From the NCBI GenBank assembly GCA_027346925.1, contig DAIERH010000144.1, positions 1 to 6,010 of the forward strand: 6,010 bases of DNA, written 5' to 3'. Under the pieces are notes generated by a model that searched no databases, was not told the origin of the DNA, and was given only the letters and a program-made list of their open reading frames with translations. The position numbers and the translations under genes were made by a program. The stretch's first letter is position 1; each line of letters begins with the position of its first letter. The DNA is from Geobacter sp. GTDB taxonomy: Bacteria; Desulfobacterota; Desulfuromonadia; Geobacterales; Pseudopelobacteraceae. Positions 1 through 5,898 of the stretch are shown here, piece by piece.

Positions 1-94
1 CCAGGGCGCTGGATGACTGCTTGGTGGAGTAGACCAGGTTGAGCCCAGGCCGGTCAGGGCAGGGATAGATCTTCAGGTACTGTGACAACTCCAT
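1..94 (-). CDS. Radical SAM/SPASM peptide maturase, N-terminal fragment (geopeptide-maturase-like)
   Basis: Only the first 31 codons are in the window; the gene continues off the left edge. The start is the ATG whose complement lies at 92-94, preceded by AGGGAG (complement at 100-105) with a 5-nt spacer. The peptide begins MELSQYLKIYPCPDRPG and continues with LVYSTKQSS. This 'LSxYxKIYPxPDxPG...YSTK' opening is what I recognise from the N-terminus of radical SAM/SPASM maturases that act on short ribosomal peptides in Geobacter-type bacteria; it precedes the radical SAM CxxxCxxC cluster motif, which would lie outside the window. Expected role (family knowledge): a cytoplasmic iron-sulfur, S-adenosylmethionine-dependent enzyme that modifies the core of the precursor encoded just upstream. 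The catalytic motif cannot be seen here, so the call rests on the N-terminal pattern and on the small precursor gene 77 nt upstream. Alternative: another SPASM-associated or PqqD-like partner protein. Confidence 0.68.
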   Translation of the reverse strand, partial: MELSQYLKIYPCPDRPGLNLVYSTKQSSSAL

Positions 95-105
95 GCTGAC
101 TCCCT
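95..105 (-). promoter_or_regulatory. Ribosome binding site of the maturase gene
   Basis: On the minus strand AGGGAG is followed by TCAGC and the ATG. This good Shine-Dalgarno match at a 5-nt spacing fixes the start of the partial maturase gene and gives it its own translation start independent of the precursor. Confidence 0.65.
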
Positions 106-114
106 TGAACAAAG

Positions 115-143
115 AAAAGGGGGGAGAATATCCCCCCCCTTTT
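115..143 (-). terminator. Strong symmetric hairpin between precursor and maturase (terminator/attenuator)
   Basis: The arms AAAAGGGGGG (115-124) and CCCCCCTTTT (134-143) are perfect complements around a 9-nt loop. On the minus strand the right arm ends in TTTT and is followed by CTTTG, so the shape is that of an intrinsic terminator with a short U-tract. It sits 29 nt after the precursor stop codon and 21 nt before the maturase ATG. In RiPP clusters such a partial terminator commonly lets a short, abundant precursor transcript accumulate while some polymerase reads through into the enzyme gene; that role here is inference. The minus strand carries a run of eight G (complement of 132-139), so replication slippage could vary the stem. 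Confidence 0.75.
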
Positions 144-171
144 GTCATGCATATCGATAACTACCTGCTGA

Positions 172-279
172 CTAAATCAGTGACGTCATCGTTGTTAGGC
201 AGCAAGCGCCGTCGGGCCCATAGGTGAAACCCTTGTTTCCTTCTTCAAGCACGACCAGCGTTTCGAATTGCTTTTCCAT
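172..279 (-). CDS. RiPP precursor peptide, geopeptide-like, 35 aa
   Basis: A 35-codon gene ending in TAG (complement at 172-174). The start is well fixed: reading upstream in frame there is no alternative start before an in-frame TGA (complement at 298-300), and purine-rich AAGGAG/AAGGA motifs precede the ATG. The N-terminal half, including FETLVVLEEG (residues 5-14), is acidic and hydrophobic like a leader. The C-terminal half carries YGPDGACC (20-27), followed by a Thr/Ser-rich end, LTTMTSLI. The adjacent Cys pair C26-C27 in a Gly/Asp/Thr-rich tail is the likely modified core. It is the first gene of the leftward unit, with a radical SAM-like maturase gene next and a terminator-like hairpin between them, the usual arrangement for a ribosomally made, post-translationally modified peptide. 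I believe it belongs to the Geobacter 'geopeptide' group, but from memory of the pattern rather than a search. The modification type and mature product are unknown. No protease or exporter is visible. Confidence 0.78.
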   Translation of the reverse strand: MEKQFETLVVLEEGNKGFTYGPDGACCLTTMTSLI

Positions 280-296
280 TGTTTCCTTTTCTCCTT
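280..296 (-). promoter_or_regulatory. Tandem Shine-Dalgarno-like motifs of the precursor gene
   Basis: On the minus strand the leader reads AAAAGGAGAAAAGGAAACA directly before the ATG. It holds AAGGAG at an 11-nt spacing and a second AAGGA at a 4-nt spacing. The purine-rich, unstructured leader suggests efficient initiation, which fits an abundant precursor peptide. Confidence 0.6.
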
Positions 297-416
297 TTCA
301 TGTGATATCCCCAAGAGTAACACAATGTTATCTCGTTGTAGGTATTTTGGTTCCATGACAGCGTTTCATTTGTTCAAACATTATTTTTTCAATTTATTCA
401 TTAAAAAATTTCACGA

Positions 417-444
417 CTTGTAGCATGAATATTATTTTTGTCAA
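417..444 (-). promoter_or_regulatory. Candidate sigma70-type promoter for the precursor gene
   Basis: On the minus strand a perfect -35 hexamer TTGACA (complement at 439-444) is followed by a 16-nt spacer and TACAAG (complement at 417-422), a 4/6 match to TATAAT. Transcription would begin near 410, giving a leader of about 130 nt before the precursor ATG. Identified by eye only; the weak -10 could indicate an activator-dependent promoter. Confidence 0.45.
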
Positions 445-496
445 TCCAATTTAACATTATATTTATTTAATTATACTTTATGTGCCGTATTCATGC
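423..496. repeat. 9-bp inverted repeat flanking the centre of the divergent region
   Basis: GCATGAATA (423-431) and its exact complement TATTCATGC (488-496) are separated by 56 bp. The left copy lies inside the spacer of the leftward promoter candidate; the right copy lies about 20 bp upstream of the rightward -35 element. Two opposed copies of one site, each near a divergent promoter, would suit a shared regulator. A 9-bp match in AT-rich DNA could still be chance. Confidence 0.35.
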
Positions 497-515
497 CCCA
501 GGCTGTTACTTTTTG

Positions 516-544
516 TTGAATTTTAATGTACAACGCCCTATAGT
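516..544 (+). promoter_or_regulatory. Candidate sigma70-type promoter for the sensory operon
   Basis: TTGAAT (516-521, 4/6 match to TTGACA), a 17-nt spacer, then TATAGT (539-544, 5/6 match to TATAAT). Transcription would start near 551, about 90 nt before the ATG of the substrate-binding protein gene. It is the best plus-strand match in the intergenic region and stands at the edge of the AT-rich block. Found by eye. Confidence 0.5.
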
Positions 545-640
545 TGCCATTCGATTTTTCCTCGACTCACCATTTACCGGCCAGACAATCATCCCCAGCA
601 AGGCGGGCGGGAAAACCCACGTTTGCATGGAAATTCAGCA

Positions 641-1519
641 ATGACCAAGTGCGTCACCGCCACATTCCTGTTTGCTGCCCTGCTCGCCTGGTCCTGTCCG
701 TCCCGGTGCGATGCGGCCGAGGTGGTTGTCGTGGCCGACAGCCGGCTCAAGCCGGTGGCCGAGATCGTGGCAGGGCTCAGGAAGACGCTCAGGGCCTCCC
801 TGAAGATCTGCTCCCCCGACGATGCAAGGGGCGCGCTGCAACGCATGGTGGAAAAGGAAGACGCCAAGGTGGTCATCGCCCTCGGCCGTGAGGCATTGAG
901 CGAGGCCCTGCGCCTTCCGCCCGCCATCCCGGTGATCTACGACATGGTGGTCATACCGCCCACCACCAGCCGGCCCAATACCGCCGGTTTTTACATGGCC
1001 ACCCCGGCCAGGGAATACGTGGACCTGGTCAATACCCACCTCCAATTCATCAGAAAGATCGCGGTGGTCGGCAGCAGGGAGCAGCTGAACATCCTGGCGG
1101 CGGATACCGCCCCGCAGACGGTTTCCTACAATGTCAGGAACGCCTTTGAACTGGTCAGCACCTTGCGCCAGATCGAGACCGCGAACGCGATCCTGCTGCT
1201 GCCGGACGCTTCCCTGCTGACCGCCGCTGCCATGGAACAGGCCTATCTGCTCTCGTTCAGAAGGGGCATCCCGCTGCTGGGGATTTCGGAACACCAGGTC
1301 AGGGAGGGTGCGCTGCTGGCACTGGTGGTGGACGCGGCCCAGGTGGGCAGACAGATCGGCGAGTATGCGGCCAGGGCGATCAAGGGAGGGAATATCGGCC
1401 AGCCCTACCCTGCCCCGCCACGCAGGTTCGATCTGTACGTCAACACGGAAACCGCCCGCAAAATGGGTATCCGTCTGCCGGAGGAACTGCTGCGTGTCGC
1501 CAAGAGGACCTACCCATGA
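641..1519 (+). CDS. Periplasmic substrate-binding protein, ABC_sub_bind (PF04392-like) family
   Basis: A secreted solute-binding protein of 292 residues. Residues 1-26 form a Sec-type signal peptide (Lys3, hydrophobic stretch to about 18, cleavage near DAA-E). The body fits the ABC_sub_bind fold: two alpha/beta lobes, with strands such as VVIALG (first lobe), KIAVVGS (mid-protein) and AILLLPD, and the typical C-terminal LYVNTETARKMGIRLPEEL (265-283), matching the family's 'N...A..lGi.lP..ll' ending. Length suits the family. I chose the ATG at 641 because it begins just before the signal peptide and has a GGAA motif at 8 nt; an in-frame TTG at 623 would add six residues and is less likely. No permease or ATPase gene is adjacent. 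Instead the gene overlaps a membrane hybrid kinase by ATGA, so it more likely presents a ligand to that kinase than feeds a transporter. The ligand is unknown. Cys19 stands in a poor lipobox (LAWSC), so lipid anchoring is possible but not favoured. Confidence 0.82.
   Translation: MTKCVTATFLFAALLAWSCPSRCDAAEVVVVADSRLKPVAEIVAGLRKTLRASLKICSPDDARGALQRMVEKEDAKVVIALGREALSEALRLPPAIPVIYDMVVIPPTTSRPNTAGFYMATPAREYVDLVNTHLQFIRKIAVVGSREQLNILAADTAPQTVSYNVRNAFELVSTLRQIETANAILLLPDASLLTAAAMEQAYLLSFRRGIPLLGISEHQVREGALLALVVDAAQVGRQIGEYAARAIKGGNIGQPYPAPPRRFDLYVNTETARKMGIRLPEELLRVAKRTYP
1503..1519 (+). promoter_or_regulatory. RBS and ATGA stop-start overlap, binding protein to membrane kinase
   Basis: AGAGGA (1503-1508) lies 7 nt before the kinase ATG at 1516, inside the end of the binding-protein gene, whose TGA stop (1517-1519) overlaps that ATG by 4 nt. 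This arrangement indicates translational coupling and a fixed protein ratio, supporting a joint function. Confidence 0.8.
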
Positions 1520-3828
1520 AAACGACCGTCAAGATGAAGGCGCTTCTTTTCATGATACCACTCCTGGTGATCATGTCGCTGATATTCACGTACGCATCCA
1601 TCAGGTCCGAGAAACAGATCATACGAAGCGAGATCATCAAGCGGGCCGAGACCATCACCACCCTGGCGACCAAAACCGGTGAACTGCCGATCCTGTCCGG
1701 CAACCCCGAACTCCTGAAAAGCACGGCCGCGTTCCTGATGGCCAATTCCGAGGTGGCCTCGGTTACCTTCTATGACTCCGGGATGACCATGCTCGTACAC
1801 AGCGGGGCGCGGATCTTCCGCCAGTTGCCCGGCCCGCCGCCCGACGTACCCATATCCATGTCCGAAGAAGACGACTCTTTCGTCTTCTATGCGCCGGTTT
1901 ACACCGTGAGGACACAGGAGGATTTCGACATCTTCCAGGAGGCCAATGCCGTCAGAACGGTCAAGGACCGGATCGGATGGATCAGGTTGGGGTTCTCCAA
2001 GTCGTCCATGCGGGAAAACGAGAAGAGGATCGTGGGGCAGGGCCTCTTGCTGGCGCTTATCTTCGCCACGGCCAGCAGCATCCTGGTGTACTTCCTGATC
2101 AGCGTGGCCACCCGGCCCCTGAGCCGTATCGTGGATGTGGCCCATGCCATTGCCCATGGGGACCTGAGCCGGGAAACCGGCATCGATCAGCATGATGAAA
2201 TCGGGGCGCTGGCGGAGGCCTTCCGTTCCATGAAGAACGCGATCCGGCAGGTCTTGCAGGAGACCAACGGGCTTATCCTGGCGGTTCGGGACGGCAAACT
2301 GGACACACGCGGCAACGCCGAGGCCTTCGAGGGGGGTTGGCGCGAGCTGGTAACCGGCGTCAACGACCTGGCAAACGAGTTTGCCACGATGAACGAGGAA
2401 CTGAAGGAGACCACGCTGGCGGCCGAGACAGCAAACCGGGCCAAGACCGCGTTCCTCGCCAACATGAGCCACGAACTGCGCACGCCGCTGAATGCGATCA
2501 TGGGCTATTCCCAGATACTCAAACGCCAGGAGAACATGACGGAAACCCAGCGCCAGCAACTGGAAACCGTGCGCAGCAGCGGCGAGCACCTGCTCATGCT
2601 CATCAACGACATCCTGGATGTGGGCAAGATCGAGGCACAGAAGATGGAACTGGAGGATCAGCCATTTGACCTGTCCTTGCTTATCCGCCAGGTGTTCAAT
2701 ATCACCAAACTGCAGGCAGAGGAAAAGGACCTGCGCTTCAAGTACGAAACCGCTACACCCCTGCCCGAGTACGTGCTGGGTGATGAACGCAAGCTCAGGC
2801 AGATCCTCTTGAACCTGCTGAGCAACGCGGTCAAGTATACACCCCGTGGCAGCGTTACCCTGCGGGTGAGTTACGGCAGGGGGGATACGGGACTTTTCCG
2901 TTGCGAGGTGGTGGACACGGGGATCGGAATCCCGCCGGACAAGTTGGAAGCGGTTTTTGAACCCTTCACGCAACTGGTGGCCGACCGCCGGGTCCGGGAA
3001 GGGACCGGCCTGGGGCTGCACATCAGCAAACGTCTCGCCACCCTGATGGGGGGAGGTATGGGGGTGGAGAGCACTCCCGGCAAGGGGAGCACGTTCTGGC
3101 TGCAGGTGTCGCTGCCGCCGGTGGCCGAGGTTCAGAACGTCCTGGAAGGCACGGAGCACACCATCACCGGCTACCAAGGGGAGCGCAAGAGGGTCCTGGT
3201 GGTGGATGACAACATCACCAACACCTCGATGCTGGTGTCGCTGCTGGCGCCGCTGGGGTTCGAGGTCGCCACGGCCGAAAACGGGCGGATGGCGCTGTTG
3301 CAGGCCGAGGTGAGCCGTCCGGATCTGGTGTTGCTGGACTTGGTCATGCCGGAGATGGATGGGCTGGAAATGGCCAGGGAAATAAAGCAGCACCCGAAAC
3401 TTGCGGGGACCAAAATCATCGGCGCCTCGGCCACGGTATCCGACAGCATGCACAAGGAAGTGTTCGCGACCGCGTGTGACGACTTCATCGTCAAACCGAT
3501 CAACATCGACCTGTTGCTGGACAAGATCAGGATGCATCTCCAGATCGTTTGGATAACGCCCCAGTCAAAGGCGGCCGAGACGGCTTCCCGAAGGGAAACG
3601 GAAACGCGCCGGGAGCGGATCGAGATGCCGCCGGCCATGTACTTGAAAGAGCTCCGCGAACTGGGCCTGCTGGGAGACATGCGCAAGATCCAGGCCTGGG
3701 CTGCCAGGCTTGAGGAAACGGACGGAAGATACGGCCCATTTGCCGACAAACTGCGCGAACTTGCAGCCGGCTTCAAGACAAAGGCCATTCTGTCCCTGGC
3801 GGATCACCACGCGGGAGAAAGCATATGA
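1516..3828 (+). CDS. Membrane hybrid histidine kinase: periplasmic sensor-HAMP-HisKA-HATPase-REC
   Basis: A 770-residue inner-membrane sensor kinase. TM1 spans about 8-28 and TM2 about 174-197, enclosing a periplasmic domain of about 145 residues that resembles the single-Cache type seen in BarA-like kinases (inference). HAMP follows (about 198-250), then a HAMP-like repeat (about 252-290, GKLDTRG...GWRELVTGVNDL) and a short coiled coil. The HisKA H-box is NMSHELRTPLNAI with H319; the ATPase shows N-box N433/N437, G1 DTGIGIP (D467), F-box FEPF and G2 GTGLGL (496-501), all intact. A receiver occupies about 558-680 with D564/D565, phospho-acceptor D608 and K660. The last 65 residues form a helical tail with PPAMYLKEL, GDMRKIQAW and a PFADKLRELAAGF motif. 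This tail recurs in hybrid kinases, has no HPt histidine motif and has no function I can name. Expected activity: ATP-dependent autophosphorylation of H319 and transfer to D608, likely tuned by the secreted binding protein encoded immediately upstream. The output partner is probably the next gene product or an unlinked HPt/regulator. Confidence 0.92.
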   Translation: MKTTVKMKALLFMIPLLVIMSLIFTYASIRSEKQIIRSEIIKRAETITTLATKTGELPILSGNPELLKSTAAFLMANSEVASVTFYDSGMTMLVHSGARIFRQLPGPPPDVPISMSEEDDSFVFYAPVYTVRTQEDFDIFQEANAVRTVKDRIGWIRLGFSKSSMRENEKRIVGQGLLLALIFATASSILVYFLISVATRPLSRIVDVAHAIAHGDLSRETGIDQHDEIGALAEAFRSMKNAIRQVLQETNGLILAVRDGKLDTRGNAEAFEGGWRELVTGVNDLANEFATMNEELKETTLAAETANRAKTAFLANMSHELRTPLNAIMGYSQILKRQENMTETQRQQLETVRSSGEHLLMLINDILDVGKIEAQKMELEDQPFDLSLLIRQVFNITKLQAEEKDLRFKYETATPLPEYVLGDERKLRQILLNLLSNAVKYTPRGSVTLRVSYGRGDTGLFRCEVVDTGIGIPPDKLEAVFEPFTQLVADRRVREGTGLGLHISKRLATLMGGGMGVESTPGKGSTFWLQVSLPPVAEVQNVLEGTEHTITGYQGERKRVLVVDDNITNTSMLVSLLAPLGFEVATAENGRMALLQAEVSRPDLVLLDLVMPEMDGLEMAREIKQHPKLAGTKIIGASATVSDSMHKEVFATACDDFIVKPINIDLLLDKIRMHLQIVWITPQSKAAETASRRETETRRERIEMPPAMYLKELRELGLLGDMRKIQAWAARLEETDGRYGPFADKLRELAAGFKTKAILSLADHHAGESI
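3813..3828 (+). promoter_or_regulatory. RBS and ATGA overlap between the two kinases
   Basis: GGGAG (3813-3817) lies 7 nt before the ATG at 3825, which overlaps the upstream TGA (3826-3828) by 4 nt. A second in-frame ATG directly follows at 3828, 10 nt from the same motif, so the protein may begin with MM or with a single M. Coupled translation is likely. Confidence 0.75.
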
Positions 3829-5882
3829 TGTCCGACACGCAATTACGGGCCGTATCCGCGGCTCGCGAGCCCACGATCCTCGTTATCGACGATGATCCCC
3901 TCAACCTGTCCATCGTGACGAATTATCTGGAGGAGTACAACTTCACCATCCTTGTTGCCGAAGACGGTGAAATCGGAGCGGCCAGGGCCGACTATGCCCG
4001 GCCGGACCTCATCCTCCTGGACATAATGATGCCGGGTGTGGACGGATACGAGACCTGCCGCAGGCTGAGGGCCCAGGACAGCACCAGGGACATCCCGGTG
4101 ATCTTCATGACCGCCCTGGCGGAAACGGAGCACAAGGTGCGGGGCTTCGAGGCCGGGGCCGTGGATTACATCACCAAGCCGTTCCAGCGTGAGGAGGTCC
4201 TGGCCAGGGTGGGGGTGCACCTGCGCATCCGCGAGTTGACCAACAGGCTCCAGGAGGCCAATGAGACACTGGAAAGACGGGTCGAGGAGCGGACCGCCGA
4301 ACTCCAGTTGGCCAACGGGGAACTGCAGGCCGAGATCATCGAACGCAAACAGGCCGAGGAGGAACGCGCACGTCTGGCAACCGCCCTCGAGCAGGCCGCG
4401 GAATCGATATTCATCACCGATGCCAGATGGTTCATTCACTATGTGAACCCGGCCTTCGAGCGCATGAACGGGTATTCCCGGAACGAGATAATCGGCCAGC
4501 ATACCCGTATCCTCAAGAACGACAAGCATGACCGCGCCTTTTACACGGCCATATTGAAAACGCTCAAGCATGGCGAGGTCTGGTCGGGACGGCTTGCCAA
4601 CAGGCGCAAGGACGGCACGTTCTACGAGGCCGAGGTTACTGCTTCACCGATCCGCGACAAAAACGGAACCATCATCAATTATGTCAGCATCCACCGGGAC
4701 ATAACCAACGAGACCAAACTCGAACGGGAACTGCGCCAGGCCCAGAAGATGGAAGCCATCGGCACGCTTGCCGCAGGGATAGCCCACGACTTCAACAATA
4801 TCCTCACCGCCACCCTCGGTTTCACGCAAATGGCCCTGAACAAGATCCCGGCGGACAACCCGGTGCGCCGCGACCTGGAACGGGTGCTGGAATCCAGTTC
4901 CCGGGCCGCGGAACTGGTGCGGCAGATCCTCACCTTCAGCCGGCAGAGCGATGTGGAGCGTAAGCCGGTGCAGGTATCCCGGGTCGTCGATGAGGTGCTC
5001 AAACTGCTGCGCTCGTCTCTGCCGGCAACCATTAAAATCTGCCAGGACAATACGCTCCCCGTGAACCGGGACAAAATCCTGGCCGATGCGACCCAGATCC
5101 ATCAGGTGTTGATGAACCTCGGCACCAATGCGGCTCACGCCATGCGTACCAACGGGGGCATATTGAACGTCGGCTTGACGGAGATCGAGGCCGACGCCGC
5201 CCTTGTCTCCCGCTACCCGGACTTGAGTCCGGGCCCCTATGTGCGGCTTGCGGTAAGCGACACCGGACACGGCATGGACGCCGCTATCATGGAACGGATC
5301 TTCGACCCCTACTTCACCACGAAGGGAATCGGCGAAGGCACCGGCATGGGACTCGCCGTGGTTCAGGGGATCATCAAGAGCCATGGCGGCGCAGTCACCG
5401 TGTACAGCGAGCCGGGCCAGGGCACCTCCTTTCATGTATTCCTTCCCCTGATCAGGGACGGGGTCGTGCAGGAGGTTGCGTTCCCCGAGCCGCTGATCAC
5501 CGGCAGCGAACACATCCTCTTCGTGGACGATGAACAGGCCTTGGCCGAGCTGGGGCAGGAAATGCTCCAGTCCCTCGGCTACAAGGTTACCGCCACCACC
5601 AGCAGCCTGGACGCACTGAAAACCTTCCGCAACCACCCCCACACCTACGATCTGGTGATCACCGACATGACCATGCCGGGCCTGACCGGCAAGAAACTCG
5701 CCCGGGAACTGGTGAATATCCGCCGGAACACCCCCATTATCCTGTGTACCGGGTTCAGCGAGTTCATCAACAGAAAACAGGCCAGGGATATCGGGATTCG
5801 TGAAATTCTCATGAAGCCGTACGTGGTCAACAGCCTTGCCACAACCGTCCGCAGGGTGTTGGATCAAAACAGCGCTCTATAG
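3825..5882 (+). CDS. Soluble hybrid histidine kinase: REC-PAS-HisKA-HATPase-REC
   Basis: A 685-residue cytoplasmic kinase without membrane segments. The N-terminal receiver (about 16-132) has the acidic triad D22-D24, phospho-acceptor D66 in LLDIMMPG, T96 and K118. A charged coiled coil follows (about 135-185), then a PAS domain (about 185-298, with the YVNPAFERMNGYS motif and a PAC-like end, YVSIHRDIT). The H-box is GTLAAGIAHDFNNIL with H321, the NtrB-like HDFNN subtype, unlike the HELRTPL type of the upstream kinase. The ATPase has N431/N435, G1 D479 (DTGHGM), FDPYFTTK and G2 GTGMGL (505-510). The C-terminal receiver (about 562-680) has D568/D569, acceptor D614 in ITDMTMPG, T642 and K664. 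All phosphotransfer residues are present. The front receiver makes it a natural acceptor of phosphate from the upstream membrane kinase or an HPt protein, while PAS may add a cytoplasmic signal. The rear receiver may be an output or a phosphate sink. There is no DNA-binding, GGDEF or HPt domain, so the final effector lies elsewhere. Confidence 0.92.
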   Translation: MMSDTQLRAVSAAREPTILVIDDDPLNLSIVTNYLEEYNFTILVAEDGEIGAARADYARPDLILLDIMMPGVDGYETCRRLRAQDSTRDIPVIFMTALAETEHKVRGFEAGAVDYITKPFQREEVLARVGVHLRIRELTNRLQEANETLERRVEERTAELQLANGELQAEIIERKQAEEERARLATALEQAAESIFITDARWFIHYVNPAFERMNGYSRNEIIGQHTRILKNDKHDRAFYTAILKTLKHGEVWSGRLANRRKDGTFYEAEVTASPIRDKNGTIINYVSIHRDITNETKLERELRQAQKMEAIGTLAAGIAHDFNNILTATLGFTQMALNKIPADNPVRRDLERVLESSSRAAELVRQILTFSRQSDVERKPVQVSRVVDEVLKLLRSSLPATIKICQDNTLPVNRDKILADATQIHQVLMNLGTNAAHAMRTNGGILNVGLTEIEADAALVSRYPDLSPGPYVRLAVSDTGHGMDAAIMERIFDPYFTTKGIGEGTGMGLAVVQGIIKSHGGAVTVYSEPGQGTSFHVFLPLIRDGVVQEVAFPEPLITGSEHILFVDDEQALAELGQEMLQSLGYKVTATTSSLDALKTFRNHPHTYDLVITDMTMPGLTGKKLARELVNIRRNTPIILCTGFSEFINRKQARDIGIREILMKPYVVNSLATTVRRVLDQNSAL

Positions 5883-5898
5883 CCGCATGTCCTGCGGC
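5882..5898 (+). terminator. Short hairpin after the kinase operon, weak terminator candidate
   Basis: GCCGCA (5882-5887) pairs perfectly with TGCGGC (5893-5898) around a 5-nt loop, beginning in the last base of the stop codon. No T-tract follows (ACGAAGCAAACC), so it is not a classical intrinsic terminator; it may protect the transcript 3' end or aid Rho-dependent termination. The remaining sequence to 6010 shows no start, RNA gene or repeat I can support. Confidence 0.35.

Larger units (their letters stand above)
280..640. other. Divergent AT-rich intergenic regulatory region
   Basis: This 361-bp stretch separates the leftward precursor gene from the rightward sensory operon. Its centre (about 340-530) is strikingly AT-rich with long A/T runs, in contrast with the GC-rich genes on either side. 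I see no coding signal in it. It holds one candidate sigma70-type promoter pointing in each direction and a 9-bp inverted repeat (listed separately). A second -10-like TATACT (472-477) on the plus strand lacks a convincing -35. No sigma54 -24/-12 element, tRNA or riboswitch was recognised. From 551 onward the sequence becomes GC-rich and forms a leader of about 90 nt before the first plus-strand gene. Confidence 0.7.

Noticed and set aside
623..640. TTG at 623 as start of the binding-protein gene
   Set aside because: It adds six residues before a normal signal peptide; the ATG at 641 has a usable GGAA motif and gives a standard Sec leader.
544..891. Plus-strand 115-codon frame beginning before the binding-protein gene
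   Set aside because: It starts with TTG inside the promoter -10 element, overlaps the binding-protein gene in another frame and has a low-complexity Arg/Gly-rich end.
1510..3537. Very long open frame (675 codons) on the minus strand opposite the membrane kinase
   Set aside because: It is antisense to a gene with complete kinase motifs, and its protein is rich in His, Gln, Arg and Gly with no recognisable domain, as expected of a GC-rich shadow frame.
3621..3825. HPt domain at the end of the membrane kinase
   Set aside because: No HPt-type histidine in an HxxKG-like context; the only late histidines (HH near residue 764) are outside the helical core.
4644..5867. 407-codon open frame on the minus strand opposite the second kinase
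   Set aside because: Same reasoning: the plus strand carries intact H-box, ATPase and receiver motifs here, and the antisense product has no domain pattern.
5882..5898. Classical Rho-independent terminator at the operon end
   Set aside because: The hairpin is real but no T-tract follows, so it is listed only as a weak candidate.
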